Shown: piece by piece, positions 24,060 through 33,064 of the stretch
How the letters are laid out: every line of letters starts with the position of its first letter
Numbering within the stretch: position 1 is the stretch's first letter
From: Melitaea cinxia
Taxonomy: Eukaryota; Arthropoda; Insecta; Lepidoptera; Nymphalidae
Direction: 5' to 3'
NCBI RefSeq assembly: GCF_905220565.1
Contig: NC_059398.1
Span: 3,534,001-3,598,000, forward strand
DNA: 64,000 nucleotides
The notes under the pieces: generated by a model
Database searches by the model: none
What the model was told of the DNA's origin: nothing
Seen by the model: only the letters and a program-made list of their open reading frames with translations
Translations under genes and position numbers: made by a program

Positions 24060-24425
24060 TAAGGAAGTTCCTGTCCTCAATTCACCTTAATCATTGTAAG
24101 GAGGTCCCTGTCCCAACTTACATCAGGTATTTTGTAATAATAAGGAGGCGCCTGTCCTCGACTTACATCAGGTAATTGAAAATGTAAGGAGGCCCCTGTC
24201 CTCAACTTACATCAGGTAACTGAATAGTAAGGAGGCCCCTGTCCTCAACTTACATCAGGTAACTAAAAGTAAGGAGGCCCCTGTCCTCAACTTACATCAG
24301 GTAACTGAAAAGTAAGGAGGCCCCTGTCCTCAACTTACGTCAATTATTACAAATGTAAGGAGGCCCCTGTCCTCAACTTACATCATTCATTGCAAAAATA
24401 AGGAGGCCCCTGTCCTCAACTTATG
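24060..24425 (-). repeat. Tandem array of ~43-bp hairpin-forming units in the retroelement 3' region
   Basis: Units start TAAGGAGG on the plus strand at 24097, 24141, 24185, 24228, 24270, 24313, 24356 and 24399, with a degenerate first unit at 24060. Periods are 42-44 bp. On the element's sense strand each unit has GTAAG..GAGG..CCTC.CTTAC, which can fold as a 9-bp stem with a small bulge. Seven units contain GTAAGT, a perfect match to the 5' splice-site core. The array lies between the integrase stop and the 3' LTR, so it is in the transcript's 3' untranslated region. Confidence 0.9.
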
Positions 24426-24429
24426 TTAC

Positions 24430-24620
24430 TCAAGAAAAGAATATGCAACAATTGCATTAAGCTTTTTTAATTACATTTACTGTAATGTAATGTCTTCTAG
24501 GTCATTGGGGTACCAGATTAAGACACACTTGTTTTATTTCGTTTTTATTTTATTTTTATTTGAGAAACATACAATTTTATATTACATTATTATATTATGA
24601 CTAAATTACAATAACTGAAA
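24430..24620 (-). other. Retroelement spacer downstream of integrase
   Basis: AT-rich non-coding DNA between the integrase stop codon and the repeat array. Confidence 0.6.
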
Positions 24621-25799
24621 TCAATAGTTTCCACTATTAGCACTTGTATCTGGTGTCACCTCAGTATCATCTTGCGCCGACATGGAATCCTGATTTATTC
24701 CTTCATCTGGTTTTGGTGCAAGACGAAGTTGGTCATGAGCTACCTTTTTGGGGCGTCCACGTCCTGTTATTTTCTTTACCTGGTACCTATCATTGAGCAA
24801 TATTTTCCAAATTACATAGGCATCAGGATACTTCATATCTAGACCAATTTGGGACCTAGGGTTACTTTTAAATAACACGATGTCCCCCTTTTGGAACCTT
24901 TTCACTTTAGCTTTGCCCTGGTCAAATCTTACTTTGTCTTTTTTGCTTCGTGTGTCGGTTTTCTTTTGTATGTAGCTATTGAGTTGATCTCGATTAACAG
25001 TCTCTTTTTCCTCATCAATTAATGATATTAATTCTGGTGGTACAGGACATTGCCTTCCTGTAAGAGCTTTAATTGGACTAACATTAGTTGTTTTGCTCTT
25101 AGTACAGTTAATGGCTAGCTGAAGAGCTTCCAAGCCCTTCCTCCAGTTTTCAGTTTCATAATTACGAATAATAGTTAGTCCATTTTTTACAACAGACATC
25201 ATTCTTTCCACTTGTCCATTGGCGCGACTAACTCCTGGGGCTATGAAGTGTTGATAAATTTTATGCTGTCTACAAAATTCTTCAAATTCAGCCTTAAAAG
25301 CAGAATCCTGGTCACTTATTATTTGCCTCGGAGCTCCAAATAGATACACAACATGTTTAAGTGCCCGCAACATTGAGTTGGCAGTCTTGTCGGTCGCGTA
25401 AGTTAATGTCACGAACTTTGTGTAAGCGTCTATTATAACGACCACATACTCATGCTTATTATTTCTCTTAGTAAGATGGCCAGTCATATCTATGTGTATG
25501 GTATCGAATGGAACTCCCTTTTTCTCTATGGGGTACATTTCTACTTGTTTGGCTCCGGAAGAACTTTTACTAGTTTTACATATCACGCAATTTTCTATAA
25601 ACCGTCTTACTATAGCAGTCATCTCAGGAAACCAATAATTTTCTCGGATCTTACCCAGGGTCTTCTCCCACCCAAAATGTTTAAGAGCAGTATGGTAGGC
25701 GTTAAATAATGCTCCATTGGTATGATTTCGGAACGACTTTTTTCCACTTTTTACACCCCGGTTCTTCTTCTTCATGACGGTGTTCCAAAACAAGATCAT
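24621..25799 (-). CDS. pol: Ty3/gypsy integrase (3' part of pol)
   Basis: This frame encodes the integrase that would insert the element's DNA into the genome. Residues about 36-74 form the HHCC zinc-binding domain (H36, H41, C71, C74). The catalytic triad is D104 (in IHIDMTG), D163 (in ISDQDSAF) and E198 (in ANGQVERM), with 34 residues between the last two. The C-terminal DNA-binding part ends in GRGRPKKVAHDQLRLA. An ATG exists at 25799, but the first ~33 residues are an out-of-frame reading of the end of the upstream frame and have no integrase similarity; true homology starts near 25702. The likely source is therefore one long gag-pol frame broken by one base. No chromodomain is evident. 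Confidence 0.92.
   Translation of the reverse strand: MILFWNTVMKKKNRGVKSGKKSFRNHTNGALFNAYHTALKHFGWEKTLGKIRENYWFPEMTAIVRRFIENCVICKTSKSSSGAKQVEMYPIEKKGVPFDTIHIDMTGHLTKRNNKHEYVVVIIDAYTKFVTLTYATDKTANSMLRALKHVVYLFGAPRQIISDQDSAFKAEFEEFCRQHKIYQHFIAPGVSRANGQVERMMSVVKNGLTIIRNYETENWRKGLEALQLAINCTKSKTTNVSPIKALTGRQCPVPPELISLIDEEKETVNRDQLNSYIQKKTDTRSKKDKVRFDQGKAKVKRFQKGDIVLFKSNPRSQIGLDMKYPDAYVIWKILLNDRYQVKKITGRGRPKKVAHDQLRLAPKPDEGINQDSMSAQDDTEVTPDTSANSGNY
25702..25711 (-). other. +1 frame change between RNase H and integrase
   Basis: On the element strand the end of the first frame reads ATT ATT TAA, and integrase similarity continues one base further on. Either a one-base T insertion in a short T run broke a single frame, or a +1 ribosomal slip at ATT before the stop codon joins the two. 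The first is the simpler reading, because Ty3-type frameshifts normally occur between gag and pol. Confidence 0.8.
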
Positions 25800-28797
25800 T
25801 CATGCGGTACTCACTCATTTCTTCGTTGCGTTCCAACTTTCTTATGATTCCGGCTAGCTCTGCATCACGCCTTTGTTCTACCCTTAACCATGCATCAACA
25901 TTTTGCGCCAAATTAATGCACGCTATTGGATTACGGCTGAAGTAATCTGCATGCTTCATTCGCTTACCTTGACGATATTCTATTTTGAAGTTATAATGTT
26001 GAAGAAATGACCACCACCTGTGGATTCTGGGTAAAAGTTCATGTTTGCTCGACGATGATTTGATGGCATTACAATCAGTAACTATTGTAAAATGTCTGCC
26101 GTAGAGGTATTGCCTAAAGTGTTTTATTGCTCTTACTATAGCCAATGTTTCCAATTCATAGGAATGGTAATGACTTTCGGGCTCCGTAATTCTCATACTC
26201 ATGTAAGCAATCACGTGCTGTCGGCCATCCTGTATTTGAATGAGAACAGCACCCAGTCCGGTACTGCTTGCGTCAGTATGCAGTTCGGTAGGGAGTCCTT
26301 CTTGAAAGATTGTTAGAACTGGAGCAGAGGTCAATCGTCGAATGATATCAAGTCTGACGCTTTCGCAATCTGCAGTCCATTGAAATTTTGCGTCCTTCTT
26401 AGTTAGGTTGTATAACGGTATCAAACGTTCAGAGAAGGATGGTATAAAACGCCTGAAGTAACCAGCCAAACCACAAAATTGTCGAACCTGTTTTACATTT
26501 GTGGGTACTACGGATTTTTCTAAAGCTTCGACCTTCCTAGGACTCGGGCGAACCGTACCTCTTTCGATCACGTTTCCGAGATATTCAATTGATGTTTTAA
26601 AAAATGAGCACTTCTTGATATTCACGGTGAACCCAGCCTCGGTTAAAGCTGCCAATACTTTATCAAGGATCTGTAATCCCTCAGCAAATGTTTTACACTT
26701 TATCAATACATCATCCATGTATACCAAGATGCTATCCAAAAGAGTCCGTAGTGCCGTCACTATGGCACGCTGGAATACGGCAGGTGCATTCATTAGTCCA
26801 ACAGGCATCCTGACATATTCATATAGCCCGTCTGGTGTGATGAAGGCTGTTTTTGCTATAGATTCTTCTTTAATAGGAATTTGGTAAAATCCTTGAACCA
26901 TATCTAAGCTGATAAAATAGGCGGCGTCTGATAGTCGGTCAATTTGATCCGAAATGATCGGGAGTGGAAAGTTAATGGGGACAGTGTTTTTATTCAGTTC
27001 TCGATAATCAGTGCACATTCGATCTTCTCCGTTCTTTTTCTTAACGAGAATTACAGGGCTGGCGAAATCCGACGTACTTTCTCTGACAATTTCACTGTCC
27101 ATCAACTCCTTAATAATATCCTTTAATTTCTGTCGTTCTATTGGAGCCATTCGATAGGGTCTTCTTGATACGATTTTGTTTGGATCTTTCAATTGGATTT
27201 CCAAGCATCTTGTGGTCACTGGCTTCCTTGGAATACCAGAGGAAAAAGTATCATTATATTTAATTAACAACTTCTTCAATTCGGTTACTTCGTCCAAACT
27301 GGTTAAATCAGTGTCCAAATTTCCGAAAGGCTCTTCCTTGGTTACATTGGTAGTGAAAATGGTTGATCGTCTCATTACAGTGGCGCCAGTTTCGGTAATG
27401 AGTACGCTCAAACCTGTACCTTTCACGATTTCTGCACCAATCAGAAGGTCGCAAGGAGTTTCGTGGTCTTCTACGACGTGGAAGGCGATTTCTACAAAAG
27501 TGCCATTAATGTCACAGGTCACATTGACTTTTTGGCACGACAGAATCGGAATACTTGCACTACCAATACCCTTAAGCATTAACGTGTAATCTTCCCGTTT
27601 CCCAGGAAGAGTTTCACTTATAGAGCGCCTTACCAATGAACGTGCTGCACCGCTATCGTAAAATGTTGTAAATGTGCGGTTATTGATATTGACAGTCATA
27701 GGTGTTAATATTTCTTCTTGTACTCTGACCAAATTAACCTTTTCAGCTTCATCTCCCATCTTCTTGAAGCAAACCGATTCAGTGTGGCCAATTTTATTAC
27801 AATAATTGCACTTGGGCTTAGGACGTTCCGTTCTGCTTGAGGATTCATTTGAGTTGATTGTATCCAGCAGTGGCTTAGGATCGCTAATCTTGTGGTTATC
27901 TCTGTCACATTTTGCTTGGACATGACCAGGTTTTCCACATTTGAAACAAAGCGCAGTATCATTTCTATTATTCCTTAGCCTCGGTCTTTTAGCAGGTGGT
28001 TCTGCATGTTGAGGTTCCCGTTGTTTGATGGTGGCTGCTACTGATATCAGTTCAGGAACGGAGGAACATTTACTCGACAGTAAACGCAACCTCAGGAACT
28101 CATTGTCTATGCACCCTATTACGGCTTCTACAGCATCCTTGTCTTTGTCTCCATTGATAACACGTTTCCAAATATTCCAAGCTTTGGTAATGGATTCAGC
28201 TGGATTCGCCATATCAAATTTAAAACTTCGTAATTTTACTATATCGTTAGAATACCTTGCTTCCGGTTCAAATGTTTGAATTAAAGCTTCTCGCATATCA
28301 GACCACACTGGGGACTTCACTAACCATGTGTCGCCAAGAGTTTTAGCACGACCCTGCAACAAACCTGCTATCTTGGTACATACCTCGTAATCAGTCAGTT
28401 GCCAATGGTTCTTTGCTCTGTCTACGTGTTCGCACCAATCACGTATTGGTACGTCACCATCAGGATCAAATGATGCAATATAAATGTCGTTAAGCCTTGG
28501 TCGTTTAGTAGGGCCCGCTGCCCGGCTGAATAGTTCTGCCAAAAAATCACGATTAGCTTGCATGCTTGCCTGTTGCTGTCGTGACAGATTTTCTATGATA
28601 CCGGCCAATGCAGACAACGCATGGTTGGAACTAAAGTTGCTACTTTCTTCCTCTTCTGTGCGGGCGGATGGAACTTGGGAGGTCCCAAGGTCCATCCCAC
28701 TTCTGATTTCGGATGGAACCGAAACTTGTTGCAGAATTGGTGAAGGCGGGATATGATCCTTAGGATCCTTATCCTCACTAGGTCGGCCGTCAGACAT
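25702..28797 (-). CDS. gag-pol: Ty3/gypsy Gag-protease-reverse transcriptase-RNase H polyprotein
   Basis: 1031 codons from the first ATG (28797). Order: Gag region, residues 1-280; two CCHC zinc knuckles at 284-297 and 330-343; aspartic protease active site DSGA at 381-384; reverse transcriptase with catalytic FISLDM (D632) and YMDD (693-696); RNase H with D842, E882/884, D908 and D951. All key catalytic residues are present and the frame has no internal stop. Gag and Pol are fused without a frameshift. The ATG lies inside the 5' LTR, about 90 nt before its end; the frame stays open further upstream, but only from non-ATG codons. It ends with a TAA at 25702-25704, exactly where integrase homology continues in the +1 frame. 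Confidence 0.95.
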   Translation of the reverse strand: MSDGRPSEDKDPKDHIPPSPILQQVSVPSEIRSGMDLGTSQVPSARTEEEESSNFSSNHALSALAGIIENLSRQQQASMQANRDFLAELFSRAAGPTKRPRLNDIYIASFDPDGDVPIRDWCEHVDRAKNHWQLTDYEVCTKIAGLLQGRAKTLGDTWLVKSPVWSDMREALIQTFEPEARYSNDIVKLRSFKFDMANPAESITKAWNIWKRVINGDKDKDAVEAVIGCIDNEFLRLRLLSSKCSSVPELISVAATIKQREPQHAEPPAKRPRLRNNRNDTALCFKCGKPGHVQAKCDRDNHKISDPKPLLDTINSNESSSRTERPKPKCNYCNKIGHTESVCFKKMGDEAEKVNLVRVQEEILTPMTVNINNRTFTTFYDSGAARSLVRRSISETLPGKREDYTLMLKGIGSASIPILSCQKVNVTCDINGTFVEIAFHVVEDHETPCDLLIGAEIVKGTGLSVLITETGATVMRRSTIFTTNVTKEEPFGNLDTDLTSLDEVTELKKLLIKYNDTFSSGIPRKPVTTRCLEIQLKDPNKIVSRRPYRMAPIERQKLKDIIKELMDSEIVRESTSDFASPVILVKKKNGEDRMCTDYRELNKNTVPINFPLPIISDQIDRLSDAAYFISLDMVQGFYQIPIKEESIAKTAFITPDGLYEYVRMPVGLMNAPAVFQRAIVTALRTLLDSILVYMDDVLIKCKTFAEGLQILDKVLAALTEAGFTVNIKKCSFFKTSIEYLGNVIERGTVRPSPRKVEALEKSVVPTNVKQVRQFCGLAGYFRRFIPSFSERLIPLYNLTKKDAKFQWTADCESVRLDIIRRLTSAPVLTIFQEGLPTELHTDASSTGLGAVLIQIQDGRQHVIAYMSMRITEPESHYHSYELETLAIVRAIKHFRQYLYGRHFTIVTDCNAIKSSSSKHELLPRIHRWWSFLQHYNFKIEYRQGKRMKHADYFSRNPIACINLAQNVDAWLRVEQRRDAELAGIIRKLERNEEMSEYRMNDLVLEHRHEEEEPGCKKWKKVVPKSYQWSII
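28694..28706 (-). promoter_or_regulatory. Primer-binding site, tRNA-Leu type, offset
   Basis: Directly inside the 5' LTR the minus strand reads TCAGAAGTGGGAT. As I recall insect tRNA-Leu, this is complementary to its acceptor/T-arm region starting about five bases from the CCA end (TGGTG missing). It lies inside the Gag coding frame. Confidence 0.65.
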
Positions 28798-29019
28798 GAC
28801 TAAATAAAACTTCTGTGACTCAGGTGTGACACCAATCACTTTAACTTGAGGTGTTGACGGAGCGAGTGCCTCGGTCCGAATGAATCCCCGCTACGCGGTG
28901 CACGTGTTTATAACGATCCGTCCCCACCTCTCGCCTGACTCACGGAGTGGTAGTAGTGGTAATGACGTATTGCAACACTTGCTTACATTTGTAAACAACT
29001 TTGTTTATTTACGCCGACA
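28707..29019 (-). repeat. 5' LTR (contains gag start)
   Basis: 313 bp, identical to 23621-23933. A TATA-like TTATAAA lies at 28907-28913 and the Gag ATG at 28795-28797, so the U3/R/U5 region also supplies the Gag N-terminus of about 30 codons. Confidence 0.93.
28907..28913 (-). promoter_or_regulatory. Putative TATA box of the LTR promoter
   Basis: TTATAAA on the minus strand, about 110 bp upstream of the Gag ATG, in the right place for a U3 promoter. A duplicate lies in the 3' LTR at 23821-23827. Confidence 0.5.
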
Positions 29020-29023
29020 AACC
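29020..29023. repeat. Target-site duplication, right copy (AACC)
   Basis: Matches 23617-23620 on the other side of the element. Confidence 0.8.
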
Positions 29024-30125
29024 TGTCTTTGAAAGAGTAAACTCTAGAATAATGATCCCAGCGAAATATTTCTCAAACAAGTGTTAAAGATATAACCCCT
29101 TAGACTTGATTTTTTATTCACTCTTCTATTCACATAATTTATACTGAATTTTACAAGCTTATGAATGTTTTAGGTTCAAAAGAACATAACTCTACATACA
29201 TAAGTATTCACGAAAAATCTACTGAGAATTTTATTAATTGTGAAACTCAAGAAATTCGCACTTAAACACAAATCACGAAAAATAGTCTTGAATACTTCCA
29301 GTGATTAATAACTGACAAATGTTAAAATCACAAAAACGGTATAACTCGACTTATATCACTTACCACAGGAACACAGATTTATTTGTAAATAATATATGAA
29401 TTGAAATAAAATGGTAAAGGTAACAGATAGGGCATAAAACTACCCCTAAATATTATGTCTGTAGAAATAAACGTTGAATAATCTGTGAAGTAGCGTGACG
29501 CCGGTTAAACAACAAATACCTAACAAATTTTAAGGCAATAGGGCTTCACACTCAATTATCGTAAGTAACAAACTTAGTAAAATTCCTCGGAGATGTGAAT
29601 GAAAAGAAATAAAGAAAAAGGAAATACAAAGGTTTCATTTTGGAATTTAAAGAAAAAGTTTTATTATCTGTGAGATTTTTACAACTCAAAAAGGACGCGA
29701 TAAGGTCTGTCCGGCCAGTAGTAATAAAAAAATGAGATAGATAACCTCTTTTAAGAGAAATAGGTTTTTTTTTATACTATTACTTACGAGAACGGCTGCT
29801 GCTTGAATACTTTATTTAGGAAAAATTCTGGAATATAGATAAAAATATTGTATTCGTGTCCCAGAGGATTGAAATACATTTACGGACTATGTAAATTCCG
29901 AAACAGATACAATTTCCGATAGATACGACATTTATTATACGCACGATACATCTAAATGCGGACAAAATGGAACACAGTTTTCGTTTCAATGTTTTCTTAA
30001 AACTATTAAACAATACTCGATTTTGCGATATTTATTTTATATTTCTAATTAGGATGAAAATAGTGCTATCTCGGCAGTGCTACCACATCGCCTCATCGCT
30101 AAATTTTATTTTAATTCTATTAATG
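29024..30125. other. No gene recognised
   Basis: AT-rich sequence flanking the retroelement; no supported features. Confidence 0.5.
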
Positions 30126-30126
30126 T

Positions 30127-30487
30127 TTGGCGACGCGTTGACGCAACGGTCACAACACTGGTTTGTGGCTGTTGCACTGGCGGTTACAGGTTCGATCCCG
30201 CACATGACAAACATTTGTATTGGCCATACCGATATTTGCCATGGTCTGGGTGTTTGTGCAGTCCTTGTGGGTCTCACCACCGTGCCCCGGAGGGTACTTT
30301 ACTCATTCGCTTCAGCCTGTAATATCACACTACTTCTCTACTATTCCCTACTATGAGTAACACACGTTACTCATAGTAGGGAATATATCTGCCAACCCGC
30401 ATTGGAGCAGCGTGGTGGATTAAGATCTGATCTCTCTCCTACGTGGGGAAAGAGGCCTAGGCCCAGCAGTTGGATATTACAGGCTAA
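30127..30487 (+). repeat. tRNA-derived SINE family B, rearranged copy
   Basis: The head GACGCGTTGACGCAACGGTC carries an A-box-like motif and GGTTCGATCCCGCACATG a B box. The body matches the 41618 copy to about 30300. A reversed fragment of the same SINE end then appears (CTTCAGCCTGTAATATCACA, 30308-30330), followed by a perfect inverted repeat at 30347-30383, before the normal 3' half resumes and ends GGATATTACAGGCT. Confidence 0.85.
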
Positions 30488-30613
30488 AGTGTAACCGTAA
30501 TTTTATGTATTTGATATGGAAATAAATACATAGTGAGAGAAATTTTTGTGTGATTTGAGTTAGGCTAGTTAATGATATACATAACTGTGAAATGTTTTGC
30601 TATTTGTGTTAGT

Positions 30614-30858
30614 TGACTAGCCCGTTGGCGCAGTTTGTAGTGGCTCTGTTTTCTGTTCCGTGGGTTGCGGGTTCGATTCCCGCCTGAGTCTGGGTGTAAT
30701 ATTTGTATTTTTATATTTATATATGTATTATTTCTATGTATATTAAAAAAAATATGTAGCTATGCCAGTTGGCTGTTATCTGTAACACAAACATTAAGTT
30801 GCTTATCATAGGAACAACGACCGTGTGTGTGTATGTTATAAGATATTTAAATTATATT
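30614..30858 (+). repeat. tRNA-derived SINE family A, copy 2
   Basis: GACTAGCCCGTTGGCGCAGT head, B box GGGTTCGATTCCC, the same body order as 13214-13455 (GAGTCTGGGTGTAATAT, AACACAAACATTAAGTTGC) and an AT-rich tail. Confidence 0.87.
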
Positions 30859-30894
30859 TATATATATTATAGTAAAAATGGTAAAATTTTATAG

Positions 30895-31230
30895 TATTAC
30901 TTTTATGACGGGTTAAAACGCACAAGTATTGCAAACGCACGATTAATGCAAGAGTACCTGGGTGACCGAGCTTAGCTCGGTATTTTTTAGTAAATCGTGT
31001 TTTTTTGGAAATCATATTTTAATACGACTTACATAATGATAAAATATGAATAATATTTTTCTATTTTACCGACATAATAATAAAAAATATGAACTGGCTA
31101 TTTAAATAAAAAATAACGAGTGCAGTTAGAAAAATAAGAAAAAATAATAATTGATCTGGAAATTTGAGGATTTGAACCGAGGTATTTTCGGTCGACCGAC
31201 CGATTTCCCACCTGAGCTATTACAACTTTA
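30895..31230 (-). repeat. Composite repeat: tRNA-like head and palindrome-bearing tail
   Basis: On the minus strand a tRNA-like head (31228-31158) has an A-box-like TAGCTCAGGTGGG and a B box GGTTCAAATCC. An AT-rich body follows, then a tail containing the perfect palindromic hairpin ACCGAGCTAAGCTCGGT (30965-30981). The tail recurs in the opposite orientation at 42517-42573. Interpreted as a SINE whose tail is shared with another element. Confidence 0.6.
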
Positions 31231-31856
31231 TTGACATTTTCGAAATTTACTAGGGGAGTTTCACGCTCGTCTGTTGAATTTAATATTATTTTAAAAAAAT
31301 TGCAATTAGTTTAGTTAGTTAAGTGAAATAATTTTATTAATGCAATAAAAAATATTTTTGGATATTATATTAAATTGTTAAATTCTAATTCTGTTCCTTA
31401 TTTTAGATACACAGCCGGCCGTAATATCAAACTTGGTTGGCTGGACAAAAATTACTCCTTTTAGTTGCAATGATAAAAATACATTTGATAATGTACGAAG
31501 TCACATATTAAAAAATCTGATTAGTTAACAAGTTTTGTGTTTGAATTCTCTTCTTGGCTTTTCGAGTAAAATGTACGTTTTCTTTAGTATTATCTCGGCT
31601 TCATTACTGACCAATAGATGGACTATCAGGACCATAACTTATATGTTTAAAATAAATATGTATGTTAAATGATATTTGTTTTAATGAATAATAAATAGGT
31701 ATTAAATGCCCAAGATTAGAGCGATTAGACAAAAAACCTATTTAGTTTGTATGGAAATATAAAAAAAAAAAAAAAAAAAAAATTCTATAAAGTCCTAAAC
31801 CATGGAGTTTGTAAAATGACATTTTGTTTTTGGATCCGTTACAAACAGTTTGAAGA

Positions 31857-31995
31857 CAACGACGAAGCTTAAGTTTAAGTCATCAATCACGTGCAAATCC
31901 GTTAAGTTTTTCATTGTGGCTGAACCGCTCCGTAACAGGCTTTATTATTGTCAACAGTTCTTTGTTCACTTCCGTATTGTCGTGATGGCTGTGAA
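31857..31995 (+). repeat. Dispersed repeat G, copy 2
   Basis: Co-linear with 1650-1785: CATCAATCAC, CATTGTGGCTGAACCG, GTAACAGGCTTTATTATTGT, TTTGTTCACTT. Confidence 0.55.
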
Positions 31996-32120
31996 CCTTC
32001 ATAAGAGCGGGAACACACAGCTATAGGATACTGTGCTGTTGGCCTATATTGCAGAGTACCGGTTTATAAATAATCGTTCGTCTGGTTACCACTTCTTTCA
32101 TTAAGAAGATATATTAGCAC

Positions 32121-32123
<3 letters not shown>

Positions 32124-32179
<56 letters not shown>
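32124..32179. repeat. (AT)n microsatellite
   Basis: About 28 uninterrupted AT units. Confidence 0.97.
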
Positions 32180-32182
<3 letters not shown>

Positions 32183-32404
32183 TCATTATATATGTATTCA
32201 TTATTTTGGAAGAAATACATTACATTGTTTTAGACAGCATTATAAAATTTTAGCTTGTCTTCTTGTAGTTGTAATTTTTACAAGGCAAGGTATTCGTTTG
32301 TACCCAAATTTTACAATTAGGAATCTATATAAAAAAGCCTAAACATTTTATTTAGTAATGTGTGAACATAATAATATAAGTAAGTTAACATTTTTGAAAT
32401 TTCT

Positions 32405-32495
32405 AATCATGTCCGCGTGGAATGATACCAAGAATGCTGCAACTTTTCCCCGTTGAATCGTTATGCCGATTCTCTGGGGATAAAAAGTAACAAGT
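32405..32495 (-). pseudogene. ORF-tail repeat, copy 3 (short, frameshifted)
   Basis: On the minus strand CAGAGAATCGGCATAACG and ATTCAACGGGGAAA match the QRIGIAI.RGN segment of 10786-11050, but an indel breaks the frame before the RGH end. Both flanks are AT-rich. Confidence 0.65.
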
Positions 32496-32723
32496 CCTAG
32501 TATACGAGTATAAATTAAATTTTAATATTTTAGTATTAAACTGTTAAGTTTCTTGTTAATTCTGCAACTACACTCCTCCTCCCTAACGAAATTTGGTTTA
32601 AATATTACATTTCCCGGTGAGGGTTCTTAACTAGGCATATCTTTCTGAATTTTATTCTATTTATTTATTTTTATATCTACACATATTTTCTGAACTCTAG
32701 GTTTCAATGACAAACACTATCTT

Positions 32724-33060
32724 TACTTCATCGCTTCAGCCTGTAATAACCCACTACTGGGCTCTTCTGGGGGGAAGACCCCCATGGCCTCTTTCCTCAT
32801 GCAAGAGAAGGATCAGAGCTTAATCCACCACGCTGCTCCTATGCGGGTTGGCGGATATATTCCCTAATATGAGTAACGATCGTTATCAGGTGTGCATGAT
32901 AACAACCGGGACCGACGGCTTAACGTGCTCTCCGAGGCACGGTGGAGAGACGTGATTCTCTCCACCGTGCTGACTGAAGACTGCACAATACCCAGACCAC
33001 GGCAAACACCTGTATGGCCAATACAAATGTTTTCATATGCGGGGTCGAGGTTTGTCATGT
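32724..33060 (-). repeat. SINE-like family B, reverse copy with inner hairpin
   Basis: Starts CTTCAGCCTGTAATAACCC on the plus strand and ends in the B-box region (GGGGTCGAGGTTTGTCATG). An insertion duplicates the TCTTCTGGGGGGAAGA area (32763-32780). A 13-bp perfect inverted repeat (arms 32937-32949 and 32958-32970) replaces the usual sequence. Confidence 0.8.
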
Positions 33061-33064
33061 GTTT

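Larger units (their letters stand above)
23621..29019 (-). mobile_element. Ty3/gypsy LTR retrotransposon, near-complete and young
   Basis: The element is 5.4 kb on the minus strand: 5' LTR 28707-29019, tRNA-Leu-type primer-binding site 28694-28706, fused gag-pol frame 25702-28797, integrase frame to 24621, a hairpin repeat array 24060-24425, and 3' LTR 23621-23933. The LTRs are identical by eye over 313 bp and a 4-bp duplication AACC flanks them. The domain order protease-RT-RNase H-integrase identifies Ty3/gypsy, not Ty1/copia. The offset tRNA-Leu primer site is a feature I associate with the mdg3/micropia group; that clade call is tentative. No env frame is present. The LTR ends are TG...AA on the element strand, not the canonical TG...CA. 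Confidence 0.95.

Noticed and set aside
24060..24425. CRISPR-like array because of regular repeat and spacer lengths
   Set aside because: Eukaryotic context, spacers are near-identical or decayed repeats, and the array lies inside an LTR retrotransposon.
26501..26887. 128-codon plus-strand frame inside the retroelement
   Set aside because: It is the antisense shadow of the reverse transcriptase region, with no similarity of its own. The same applies to the other plus-strand frames within 25452-28756.
27705..27962. 85-codon minus-strand frame overlapping Gag
   Set aside because: Out-of-frame reading of the zinc-knuckle region; the Gag-Pol frame explains the sequence.
30080..30356. Three overlapping 66-129-codon frames
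   Set aside because: They are readings of the GC-richer SINE B sequence in different frames.
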